Source: Macrococcus hajekii | GTDB lineage: Bacteria; Bacillota; Bacilli; Staphylococcales; Staphylococcaceae | Direction of reading: 5' to 3' | Length of the DNA stretch: 64,000 nucleotides | Assembly (NCBI RefSeq): GCF_004359505.1 | Contig: NZ_SCWE01000001.1 | Span: forward strand, 682,001-746,000 | Shown here: positions 17,759-25,371 of the stretch, in pieces | Position numbering within the stretch: the first letter of the stretch is position 1 | How the letters are laid out: every line of letters begins with the position of its first letter | The notes under the pieces: generated by a model | What the model saw: only the letters and a program-made list of their open reading frames with translations | Database searches by the model: none | Told to the model about the DNA's origin: nothing | Program-made: the position numbers and the translations under genes

Positions 17759-20090
17759 GTTTTGCACCTACCTTTCTTCTGATCAATGAATAAATTCCAA
17801 GTCCCGTAATCATCAGTACAACACCTTCAAGCATTGTATCGAATGCACGGAAGTCTCCTAATATAGCATTGACAATATTCTTGCCGCCTGTCAGGTCATA
17901 CGCTTTTTTGTAGTACTCAGTAATTGAATCAAATAATTCAGTAGATTGAGAGATTATCATCATGGACACAACAAGTAATGTCATGCTGAGAGCAATAATC
18001 AGACTGACGATTCGATTGATTCTGCTCTTATTCTCCTTCTCGAGGTTCGGCAGATGATAGAAACAACTCAAGAATAATACAGTCGTAATCGTTTCAATAA
18101 CAAATTGAGTAAGTGCGAGGTCAGGCGCATACATCAGAATATAGACCATCGATGTACCGTAACCGATTGCTCCGACCAATACTGTCGCTGTCATTCTCGA
18201 CTGCACTTTCAGCAGCACAAGACTCGCAATGACAATAAAAGCAGTTAATATCAGCATATAAAAGCTGATGTCACTCATTTCAAACGCAGGATAAACACTC
18301 AGCATCACTGTCAGACTGATAGGCAAAGTCGCCACAATAATGACACCGAATAAGAACATTAAATAATGATTCAGTCTGTCGGTCATAATACGACGGATTA
18401 AGTTATGACTGATAACATCCACACTTCTGAGCGTATATTTATAAATCCGGTTAAGCGGCATCTCCTTATATTTAGGGAACAGCTTCTTATAAACACCACT
18501 CCAGACAATCAGTGTACCGAGTACGATGATTAAAATCGTCAAATAGAGTGGCAGATTAAAGCCATGCCATGCATGAATCGGTGTAACATAATCAGTCGGA
18601 TCAAAATCAAGCACTTGATGTAAGGCAGGCTCAATCAAACTGAAAAGCAGGAAATTCGGGATAAAGAACAGCAGGACAACTAAAAATGCAAGAATCACAG
18701 GTGATAATAGAATACCTTTCGATTCGCCTTCTTCAATTTCAATAGTTTGTTCCCCAAGAAATGTACGAATGATGGCAATCAGACTATAGACGAATGTACC
18801 GATACTCGCTATTACTCCGACTGCTACTAGCAGCCAGACAATTTTAACGTCAAGTCCTCTTAAATCAACTAATACAGTCAGGAACATCTCTTTACTTAAG
18901 AAGCCGTTCAGAAATGGAATACCTGCCATCGACAAGGCTGCAATCGTCATAACCGTAAAGGTAATCGGCATCGCCTTTCTCAGTCCACCTAATTTATTCA
19001 GATCACGCGTATGTGCAGCATGATCGACAATCCCTGCTCCCATGAAAAGTGCTGCTTTAAAGAGTCCGTGGTTAATGATATGCAGTAATGCTGCTGTCAA
19101 GGCGAGTACAATCAATGCCCTGAATGTGACATCATTACTTTCAAAAGCAGCGAGACCAATCATTGAAACAATCATGCCCAGCTGGCTAATCGTCGAATAA
19201 GCAAGCAGGCCTTTCAAATCGGATTGTCGGACTGCAAATAAACTACCTATCAGCATTGTCATTAATCCATCAATAATCAGCACCCACTGGAAGACGGGCT
19301 CGCCGCTGAACACCGGCATAAAGCGCAGCAGTAAATAAATACCTGCTTTAACCATCGTGGCTGAATGTAGATAAGCACTGACCGGTGTGGGTGCTTCCAT
19401 TGCATCTGGCAGCCAGATATGAAACGGAAACTGTGCTGACTTCGTCAACGCACCCAGCATAATAGCGCCCATCGCAAAGTAATAAAGTGTTGATTGATCG
19501 CGTCCCTTCAGCAAGGCAGCAATCTGAGTGATATCATTAGATCCTGTCAGGACGTAAAGTGCAATAAAACCAAGGAGCATCATCATACCACCAAAAACAG
19601 TAATCAGAAATGACTTAAGCGCACCTTGCTGCGCAGCTTTCTTTTTGTACCAGAAGCTTATTAAGAGAAATGAAGAAATACTCGTTAATTCCCAGAATAC
19701 ATAGAGGATGATTGTATTGGTAGATAGTACAACCCCATACATCGCAATCATAAAAAGTAATAAAAAGCTGTAAAACTTAGGAAGATTTTCGTGTGTCGAT
19801 AAATAAAAGATGGAATAAAGAACAACAAGTACACCGATAAAGGAAATCAGTGTAAAGAAGATAAGACTCAAACTATCGAGACGAAATGAGAAATTGACAC
19901 CAAGAGCAGGTATCCAGTTAATCTGCTGATTAAATATCTGCTTTGTAACAATGGCGTAGACACTCAGGATAGTCCCGAGCAGCGGATAAAGCAATACGGT
20001 TACACCGAGAGGTATTCTTTTATCTATTCTGTGATGCAGCCAGACACACCCCATAATCAGAAACCCTGTCAAAATAAATAAAGCTAACAT
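17745..20090 (-). CDS. mnhA: Mnh/Mrp antiporter subunit A
   Basis: Largest subunit, 781 residues, with a NuoL/NuoM-like N-terminal antiporter domain (LYVFWELTSISSFLLISFWY near residue 130 with the key Glu; LTKSAQFPFHIWLPDAM near 220 with the key Lys; HIINHGLFKAALFM near 335) and C-terminal helices homologous to MnhB (APDLALTQFVIET near 660). The complex exchanges Na+ or K+ for protons and supports growth at alkaline pH or high salt. The gene follows the recombinase-like gene by 11 bases and leads the A-G series. Confidence 0.94.
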   Translation of the reverse strand: MLALFILTGFLIMGCVWLHHRIDKRIPLGVTVLLYPLLGTILSVYAIVTKQIFNQQINWIPALGVNFSFRLDSLSLIFFTLISFIGVLVVLYSIFYLSTHENLPKFYSFLLLFMIAMYGVVLSTNTIILYVFWELTSISSFLLISFWYKKKAAQQGALKSFLITVFGGMMMLLGFIALYVLTGSNDITQIAALLKGRDQSTLYYFAMGAIMLGALTKSAQFPFHIWLPDAMEAPTPVSAYLHSATMVKAGIYLLLRFMPVFSGEPVFQWVLIIDGLMTMLIGSLFAVRQSDLKGLLAYSTISQLGMIVSMIGLAAFESNDVTFRALIVLALTAALLHIINHGLFKAALFMGAGIVDHAAHTRDLNKLGGLRKAMPITFTVMTIAALSMAGIPFLNGFLSKEMFLTVLVDLRGLDVKIVWLLVAVGVIASIGTFVYSLIAIIRTFLGEQTIEIEEGESKGILLSPVILAFLVVLLFFIPNFLLFSLIEPALHQVLDFDPTDYVTPIHAWHGFNLPLYLTILIIVLGTLIVWSGVYKKLFPKYKEMPLNRIYKYTLRSVDVISHNLIRRIMTDRLNHYLMFLFGVIIVATLPISLTVMLSVYPAFEMSDISFYMLILTAFIVIASLVLLKVQSRMTATVLVGAIGYGTSMVYILMYAPDLALTQFVIETITTVLFLSCFYHLPNLEKENKSRINRIVSLIIALSMTLLVVSMMIISQSTELFDSITEYYKKAYDLTGGKNIVNAILGDFRAFDTMLEGVVLMITGLGIYSLIRRKVGAKHERK

Positions 20091-20101
20091 AATTCACTTC
20101 C

Positions 20102-20629
20102 TTATAAATTCAGATTGATGTGTTCATTAAAAATCGGAACAGTATCGATAAAATGATAAGTCATTTTTTTAGATTGATGTCCTAAAAGGTGCTGTAAATC
20201 ATTTATATCCATACCACTTTTATATGCCTGATAAGCAAATGTTTTTTTCAGTGATTGGATGCCAATACCTATATCAAGCTCAAGCGCATCGACAGCTGCT
20301 GACAAGATACGATGAAATTGCTGACGTGTATAAGGCTTGCCTGTGCGGACAGAGCAAAACAGGTAATCATCCAGGTCCAGACATTCTTCGTCTATAAAAT
20401 TATGGACTTCTCTCAGCAGGTAATCAGGCAATAATACTTTGTACTGGTTGATAGTCCGAAATACGGGTGAAGTAATATCTTTTACTTTCAACTGTACAAG
20501 TTCATCTGCTTTAAGAGGTGCATTGATCCCGATAGTAAACAGCAGATAATATCTGATATCCCGTTCTTTTAAAACAGCTTTTATTTGTTTTATAGCCTGT
20601 AATTCTTTTATAGGATCTACTTTCAGCAT
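20102..20629 (-). CDS. Truncated-type tyrosine recombinase-like protein with degenerate active site
   Basis: 175 residues corresponding only to the catalytic domain of XerC/XerD-type recombinases; the N-terminal core-binding domain is absent. Alignment by eye shows the Arg of box I replaced by Lys40 (PLKADELVQL), box II HxxR replaced by Gln125/Lys128 (QSLKKTFA), while LLGHQS (His151) and a Tyr at 158 remain. It is probably not a working recombinase and may serve as a DNA-binding protein (inference). Its stop lies 11 bases before mnhA, so it appears to be the first gene of the antiporter operon. I recall a similar integrase-like gene next to mnhA2 in S. aureus. Confidence 0.7.
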   Translation of the reverse strand: MLKVDPIKELQAIKQIKAVLKERDIRYYLLFTIGINAPLKADELVQLKVKDITSPVFRTINQYKVLLPDYLLREVHNFIDEECLDLDDYLFCSVRTGKPYTRQQFHRILSAAVDALELDIGIGIQSLKKTFAYQAYKSGMDINDLQHLLGHQSKKMTYHFIDTVPIFNEHINLNL

Positions 20630-20645
20630 GCTATTCTCCTCTCAC

Positions 20646-20679
20646 TTTACTTATATATAATAGTATATATTTAAGTAAA
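20646..20679. repeat. 34-bp AT-rich palindrome upstream of the recombinase-like/mnh operon
   Basis: Perfect 8-bp arms TTTACTTA (20646-20653) and TAAGTAAA (20672-20679) with nearly symmetric TATATA sequence between them. It overlies the region where the operon promoter should be (TTGTGA and TACTAT-like boxes on the minus strand), so it may be an operator. Confidence 0.55.
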
Positions 20680-20695
20680 CTTCACAAAATATGCT

Positions 20696-20724
20696 CAAAA
20701 AAAAAGAACATCATGATGATGTCC
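20696..20724 (-). terminator. Terminator of the YhgE/Pip gene
   Basis: Minus-strand hairpin ACATCAT C ATGATGT followed by CTTTTTTTTT, immediately after the pip stop codon. Confidence 0.75.
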
Positions 20725-20725
20725 T

Positions 20726-23545
20726 TTATTCAACAATGGTACTTTCCTTTGAAGTTTTAATCATCCTTAATTTTATCGGTTCGAATTTAGGTTTCAGACC
20801 ATAGCCGATACTAAGTACCAGCATAAAAACGAATGCCAATCTGCTGATATTTTTCACGACGAGCTCAGGCACAATCCCTCCCACCGCTTCACGCAGTAAA
20901 TCAACTGCATAAGTAAAAGGCAGAAATGGATGAATCACCTGAAAGAATTGAGGTGTCACTTGAACCGGGAAAGTGCCCCCACCACCAGAAATCTGAAGTA
21001 CCATCAGAATGATGGCAAGCGCTTTGCCGACATTACCCAGCAGACTGACCATCGTATAGACAATGGTCGTAAATACAATAGCGACGCCTACCCCGAACAG
21101 TATGTTATAGACGGGATGTTTAGCATAAGCATCTAAAATAAAGAAATTACCCAGCATTACAATGATTGACTGAATAATACCAATACTTAAAAAGAGCAGC
21201 AGACGCCCGGCATATAACTCTCTTAAAGAATAAGTACCTTTAAGTTTCAAATCTTTAAGCTCGGTTGTTAATAAATTACTGGAAAGCAGTGCACCTACCC
21301 AGAGAGCAAGTGCCGTGTAAAAAGGTGCACTGGCTGAGCCATAGTTAGGTATAGGGAACATTGCCTTCTCATCCAGCTGGATGGGATCTGAGAAATAATT
21401 CGCTTCATCCTGTAAATCATTTCTCAGCAGTTTGATTAATTTATTCATGACATCTTTATTGTCCAGTTCTCTGAATTTATCAGCCGCTTTCCTGATATCA
21501 GTTTCAATACCCGGCAGATCATTTCTTGCAAATTCTGCAAGCTGATGAATACCATTTTCAGCACCTGGTAACTTGTTTTTCAGCAGATCTGCTGTTTCAT
21601 CATACTTAGACATGACATCTGGTAAATCATTTTCAGCAAACTGACTGATTCGATTTAAATCATTCAATGCACCAGGTAAGTCATTCTGAACGAATAGACT
21701 CGCTTCATTAACCCGTGATTTAAAAGCGGGAAAATTCGACTGCACTGTACCGTTGATTTGTTTAAAACGATTCTCTATCGCTGGCAATGACTGATTAATT
21801 GTAATCAGTCGTTCATGTGCAGAAATTGTGACCGTCTGAGCACGTGCAATAATGTCATCCACAGATGATGCAAAAGACTGTGCTTCTGCAAGCTTGGCAG
21901 ACAAATCATCAAGATTCCCGTCTATTGTATTTAATCCTTTTAATAAGATAGACTGCATATCCATATCCATCAGTTGACGCAGTGCATTTTGTGCTGATTG
22001 AATAGCGGTTATATCTATGTGCCCTTGAGTCAGCTGACCTGCAACAACTGATAAAGTATCATTACTATTTTGCAGCGCATTCTGTATAGTCATCGTATCA
22101 ATATCTGATGATTTCAATACCTCCAGCACTTGATTCTGTAACTGAACAGTTTGATTCATGTTCTGCGCAATAATCTCCATATTATCACCGGATGGCTTAT
22201 CGGTTTTTAAAGCTTCCAATATATCATACTGTCCCTGGCCATTCTCTTTAACAAGATCAGTCAAAGCATTTAGTGCCTCACTTAATGCCTCCTTAGCAGG
22301 CACTAAGTCTGTTTTAGTCACTTCCGGCTGCTGCTGAGTTACAGCTTTTAATTGTACCACTGCTTCAGTAACAGGATTTTCTGCAGTTATACTTTCAGTA
22401 GTTACACGTTCTTCAAGTGATACCTTTTCTTCATCTATAGCAGGATTTTCACTGATTATTGCTTTTTCAGCAGCAGGAAGTTCAGTCTGAGGTATTTCTG
22501 ATTTCGGAATAGCTTCTTCGACTGATTCGACTTTTTTATCTGCACGCTGCGTTTTTGATTGCGCCTGATTTAACCGTTCATGAACTGCCGGCATCTTACT
22601 TTGAGAAACTGAGAGCACTTGATTCGCCTTTTCAGTTGCCTGAATACCTTTATCTACAGCTGCATTTATTTCAGGAAACTTCTCCTCCAGCTGCTGTGCT
22701 TTATTCAATGCTGCTTCAATCTCATTCGTCCGGCTGTTCAAGCCAATAATCATCTGTCCTGCTTCATTGATTTCACTCGCATGCTGATTAGCCCTGACTA
22801 ATTTTGCAGCTCCTTCATTAATCTCGTCCTTATAAGACTCCAGCGCATAAAATTCATTTGCGTACTGGTTGATATCCCCTTGATGCTCATCAATTTTCTG
22901 TACCGCAGCACTGAACTTTTCCATATCAGGAATAGCCGCTTCAGCTTCAAATACAGCATTTTCAATTTTGTGATAGAGAGGCAGTTTCCCTTCAAGATTG
23001 GCACCCAGGTCATTACTTTCCTTCAGAAAAGCTTTAGTCGCTGCTTCTACAAATTTATCATTTAATGATTTTGTAATCGCTGTGGCACCTGCATTAGTCA
23101 TCTTAGGTGCAATTGCATTGACCTTCTGATTGACCTGGTAATCAATATGAGCACGCTTCGGTTTCTTATTAAAGATACTCGTCATATCTGCTGAAAAATG
23201 CCTTGGAATGTGTATTAAAGCATAATAATCACCTAGCTTGACACCTTGTTCTGCATCTTCAAGCGAATCAACAAACACCCAGCCAAACTGATCATTTGTT
23301 TTCAGCTCCTTAACTAGTGATTGACCCACATTAATGTTTTTCCCTTTCACTGTAGCTCCTTCATCAAAATTGACTACAGCCACTTTAATGCCTTTAGTAT
23401 TGGAATAAGGATCCCACGATGATTTCAAGTTGAACCATGCATAAAATGACGGCAGAATACAAAGTCCAAGAATCACAATCAGAACCATAGGCGTCTTTAG
23501 CGCGTGTTTCACATCTATTAAAAATAAGTTGAATATCTTTTTCAT
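20726..23545 (-). CDS. YhgE/Pip-family membrane protein (ABC-2-like, phage-infection-protein family)
   Basis: 939 residues. One N-terminal membrane helix (TPMVLIVILGLCILPSFYAW) precedes a very long extracellular region with helical, repeat-like segments (DLPGALNDLNRISQFAENDLPD; KLPGAENGIHQLAEFARNDLP), then a cluster of about five C-terminal helices, the plan of YhgE/Pip proteins, which resemble type VII ESAT-6 secretion EsaA and ABC-2 permeases. The start ATG 23545 is preferred over one 8 codons upstream because CGGAGG lies right before it. A Glu/Pro/Ala-rich stretch of about 90 residues (near 335-425) looks like a variable insert. Own promoter and terminator. Function in this organism unknown; export-related is a guess. 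Confidence 0.75.
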   Translation of the reverse strand: MKKIFNLFLIDVKHALKTPMVLIVILGLCILPSFYAWFNLKSSWDPYSNTKGIKVAVVNFDEGATVKGKNINVGQSLVKELKTNDQFGWVFVDSLEDAEQGVKLGDYYALIHIPRHFSADMTSIFNKKPKRAHIDYQVNQKVNAIAPKMTNAGATAITKSLNDKFVEAATKAFLKESNDLGANLEGKLPLYHKIENAVFEAEAAIPDMEKFSAAVQKIDEHQGDINQYANEFYALESYKDEINEGAAKLVRANQHASEINEAGQMIIGLNSRTNEIEAALNKAQQLEEKFPEINAAVDKGIQATEKANQVLSVSQSKMPAVHERLNQAQSKTQRADKKVESVEEAIPKSEIPQTELPAAEKAIISENPAIDEEKVSLEERVTTESITAENPVTEAVVQLKAVTQQQPEVTKTDLVPAKEALSEALNALTDLVKENGQGQYDILEALKTDKPSGDNMEIIAQNMNQTVQLQNQVLEVLKSSDIDTMTIQNALQNSNDTLSVVAGQLTQGHIDITAIQSAQNALRQLMDMDMQSILLKGLNTIDGNLDDLSAKLAEAQSFASSVDDIIARAQTVTISAHERLITINQSLPAIENRFKQINGTVQSNFPAFKSRVNEASLFVQNDLPGALNDLNRISQFAENDLPDVMSKYDETADLLKNKLPGAENGIHQLAEFARNDLPGIETDIRKAADKFRELDNKDVMNKLIKLLRNDLQDEANYFSDPIQLDEKAMFPIPNYGSASAPFYTALALWVGALLSSNLLTTELKDLKLKGTYSLRELYAGRLLLFLSIGIIQSIIVMLGNFFILDAYAKHPVYNILFGVGVAIVFTTIVYTMVSLLGNVGKALAIILMVLQISGGGGTFPVQVTPQFFQVIHPFLPFTYAVDLLREAVGGIVPELVVKNISRLAFVFMLVLSIGYGLKPKFEPIKLRMIKTSKESTIVE

Positions 23546-23573
23546 TACCAGCCTCCGAGAATTTGACATTACA

Positions 23574-23602
23574 ATTCTACTCTCTTCAGATTATTCAATC
23601 AA
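23574..23602 (-). promoter_or_regulatory. Promoter of the YhgE/Pip gene
   Basis: TTGATT (23597-23602) and TAGAAT (23574-23579), 17-base spacer, minus strand. It lets pip be expressed independently of the attenuator upstream. Confidence 0.6.
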
Positions 23603-23718
23603 TGAAAAAACACCCTTATTTTTATTTTAATATAATAAAATTTTATATAAATAGTATTTCTAAGCTATATATTAATACTTAAAAAGAAAATATATTATCA
23701 TAAAATACCATTATTACT

Positions 23719-23781
23719 TTAATAAATGTTGTGACCTAAACGTTTGTCTTCAATTTTTAGTTCCTGATTAATCGTTATCAT
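23719..23781 (-). CDS. 20-codon reading frame behind the attenuator (small protein or gene remnant)
   Basis: ATG at 23781, preceded by a perfect GAGGAGG (23788-23794) with 6-base spacing, opens a frame encoding MITINQELKIEDKRLGHNIY and then TAA. The ribosome-binding site begins only 4 bases after the T-run of the terminator at 23798-23825, the usual place for the gene an attenuator controls. Past the stop no reading frame continues and the sequence turns very AT-rich until the pip promoter. It is therefore either a tiny protein or the leftover start of a deleted gene. I do not recognise the peptide. Confidence 0.5.
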   Translation of the reverse strand: MITINQELKIEDKRLGHNIY

Positions 23782-23804
23782 AAAATTCCTCCTCATCAAA
23801 AAAA

Positions 23805-23825
23805 CTCTCACATATCATGTGAGAG
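23805..23825 (-). terminator. Intrinsic terminator of the attenuator
   Basis: CTCTCACAT / ATGTGAGAG stem with a 3-base loop followed by seven T on the minus strand (23804-23798). Confidence 0.85.
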
Positions 23826-23925
23826 AAATCGGCATAAAGAAACCCTTATCATAACGATAAAGTTATCTGTATCTAGACAGACCCATCCCGATAACATTCA
23901 CATGATATATTCACGTGGTAGCATG

Positions 23926-23940
23926 TTATCGAATAATCAT
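23926..23940 (-). CDS. Four-residue leader peptide of the attenuator
   Basis: ATG ATT ATT CGA TAA (Met-Ile-Ile-Arg), 11 bases after AAGGAGG. The stop codon and Arg codon fall in the 5' arm of the inner stem. Very short upstream frames are used by ribosome-stalling attenuators of antibiotic-resistance genes in other Bacillota; this parallel is inference. Confidence 0.45.
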   Translation of the reverse strand: MIIR

Positions 23941-23971
23941 CTATACAGATACCTCCTTTAGTATTATTTAC

Positions 23972-24000
23972 AATTTATCATATTTATTCCAAATGAACAA
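23972..24000 (-). promoter_or_regulatory. Promoter of the attenuator leader RNA
   Basis: TTGTTC (23995-24000) and TAAATT (23972-23977) with a 17-base spacer and a TGA directly before the -10 (extended -10), minus strand. Transcription would start near 23964. Confidence 0.55.
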
Positions 24001-24002
24001 AT

Positions 24003-24034
24003 AAAAAAAGAACTTCTGAGTTTATCAGAAGTTC
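24003..24034 (-). terminator. Terminator after tRNA-Leu
   Basis: 10-bp stem GAACTTCTGA / TCAGAAGTTC with a 5-base loop and a T-run on the minus strand, directly after the tRNA. It overlaps no gene and lies just before the attenuator promoter. Confidence 0.85.
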
Positions 24035-24040
24035 CAGTAA

Positions 24041-24123
24041 TGCGGCCGAGAGGAGTTGAACCTCCACGCCCTTGCGGGCACTAGCGCCTGAAGCTAGCGC
24101 GTCTGCCATTCCGCCACGACCGC
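24041..24123 (-). tRNA. tRNA-Leu (anticodon CAG)
   Basis: 83-base cloverleaf on the minus strand. Acceptor GCGGTCG pairs with CGGCCGC, anticodon stem CTAGC/GCTAG encloses loop TTCAGGC (anticodon CAG), a long variable arm GCCCGCAAGGGC marks a class II tRNA, and the T-arm has GGTTCAACT. Discriminator is A. CCA is not encoded and must be added after transcription. A TATAAT (24139-24144) lies 16 bases upstream. Confidence 0.95.
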
Positions 24124-24453
24124 TTAAGCAATAAATTAATTATAACAGCAATTACAGAAAAGAAAAGTCTTTGTGTAAAAGTTATATTAAATTTGTAAAT
24201 TAACTAAGAAGAACATACGTTGCTTGAATAATATTTGATTAAAAGATTTATAATCTACCCTTGTTGTCCTACTTGCGATAATGGCAGCGGCGGGATAATT
24301 TAAAACATATGATTTGAAATGAACAGTCGCCTTATTTACAATCTTGGTGATGATATCAAAATGAATTAAATGAAAAATTTAACTGATGAGCAGAATACGA
24401 ATGATTTCAGCTTACTTTCTTCATAAAAATCAAAATATCCGTGAGGTGTCAAA
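24124..24453. other. 330-base intergenic region, mostly without recognisable features
   Basis: Contains the tRNA -10 box at its left end and a TATAAT (24251-24256) in the plus orientation with a poor -35, about 200 bases before the NAT gene. The GTGAGGTGTC just before 24454 is the NAT ribosome-binding site. I see no open frame, repeat or structured RNA. Confidence 0.6.
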
Positions 24454-25224
24454 ATGATTAATGATTTCGAACAGTATCTGGGCTATATGATACAGGAACC
24501 TACACTTGAGGAACTGAATCATGCAATCCGTCATTTTATGCTGAAAGTTCCTTTCGAAAATATCGATGTTCAGAACAAAAAAGAGATTTCTGTTGAAGTG
24601 AACGATCTTTTTAATAAAGTGGTCAAACAGCAGCGCGGTGGCTTCTGCTATGAATTAAATGGTCTCTTCCACTACTATCTTAAAGAAAAAGGTTATAAAG
24701 TATCATACGCAGCTGGAACTATAAAAGGACCTGAAGGCTGGAGAATGCTCGGTTCACATATGCTGAATCTTGTTGATATTGACGGCCAGCTCCATGTTGC
24801 TGATGTCGGCTTTGGTGATCTGCCTACACAGGCTATGCCAATTGACGGACCACCTATTACTGATCAGAACGGTGTTTTTCGAGCGATAGGTATAGACGGT
24901 AAATGGTTTGAAGTTCAAAAACAGGAAGAACAAGATTTTAAAGTATTATACAAAGCTGAATATGCACCTAAATCATTGTCAGAGTTCAGTGAAGCCATCG
25001 ATTATAATCAGCACAGTCCTGAATCTATCTTCGTCAGAAAGTTACTCATCACTCAAACGAAAGAAAATGGCCGGGCCACCATGACAGAAAACTATATGTC
25101 AGTCATAACCCCTATCAGTAAGAAAAGATTTAAGGTAACAGCTGAAAATTATCGACAGCTGTTACATGAAAATTTTAATCTCGACTTAAAAATCAATCGG
25201 TTTAAGCAAGAAACGGATTCATAA
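24454..25224 (+). CDS. nat: Arylamine N-acetyltransferase
   Basis: Acetyl-CoA-dependent enzyme that acetylates arylamines and hydrazines. The thiol-protease-like catalytic triad is complete: Cys65 in QQRGGFCYELNGLF, His102 in GSHMLNL and Asp117 in VADVGFGD. At 256 residues it fits the bacterial family, with a beta-rich middle domain and a C-terminal lid. ATG follows GAGGTG. It stands alone on the plus strand, convergent with the luciferase-like gene. Natural substrate unknown; a detoxification role is plausible. Confidence 0.92.
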   Translation: MINDFEQYLGYMIQEPTLEELNHAIRHFMLKVPFENIDVQNKKEISVEVNDLFNKVVKQQRGGFCYELNGLFHYYLKEKGYKVSYAAGTIKGPEGWRMLGSHMLNLVDIDGQLHVADVGFGDLPTQAMPIDGPPITDQNGVFRAIGIDGKWFEVQKQEEQDFKVLYKAEYAPKSLSEFSEAIDYNQHSPESIFVRKLLITQTKENGRATMTENYMSVITPISKKRFKVTAENYRQLLHENFNLDLKINRFKQETDS

Positions 25225-25323
25225 AATGATAATCGGTCCACAAGCACATTGGGTGTAAAGCTTATAATAAGTCGTTAAACAAAGCAGCATTATAAATGAA
25301 ATACTGAATTTTACAGAAATATA

Positions 25324-25359
25324 GGAGACGTCCAGATAACTTGCTGACTGAACGTCTCC
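25324..25359. terminator. Possible bidirectional terminator between NAT and the luciferase-like gene
   Basis: 8-bp stem GGAGACGT / ACGTCTCC around a 20-base loop, in the convergent gap; T-tracts are weak (TTAATTTTATT on the plus side). Confidence 0.5.
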
Positions 25360-25371
25360 TTAATTTTATTA

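Larger units (their letters stand above)
23798..23964 (-). ncRNA. Leader RNA with mutually exclusive hairpins: candidate transcription attenuator
   Basis: Read on the minus strand: AAGGAGG (23952-23958); a mini-ORF MIIR-stop (23926-23940); an outer stem TATCTGTAT/ATACAGATA (23943-23951 with 23864-23872); an inner 9-bp stem CGATAACAT/ATGTTATCG (23923-23931 with 23889-23897) capped by a 6-bp stem; a small hairpin near 23844-23862; and a terminator, 9-bp stem (23805-23825) plus seven T. The inner strand ATATCATGTGA (23898-23908) is an exact 11-base complement of the terminator's TCACATGATAT (23812-23822), so the inner hairpin and terminator compete. The mini-ORF sits where a stalled ribosome would open the inner stem. 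The effector is unknown. Confidence 0.7.

Noticed and set aside
23798-23964. Known metabolite riboswitch or T-box
   Set aside because: No T-box AGGGTGGNACC element and no recognisable core of the common purine, SAM, TPP, FMN, lysine, preQ1 or Mg classes; attenuation fits better.
20102-24123. Possible integrative element between the recombinase-like gene and tRNA-Leu
   Set aside because: The recombinase lacks catalytic Arg residues, no second copy of the tRNA 3' end is visible, and the genes between are not element-like.
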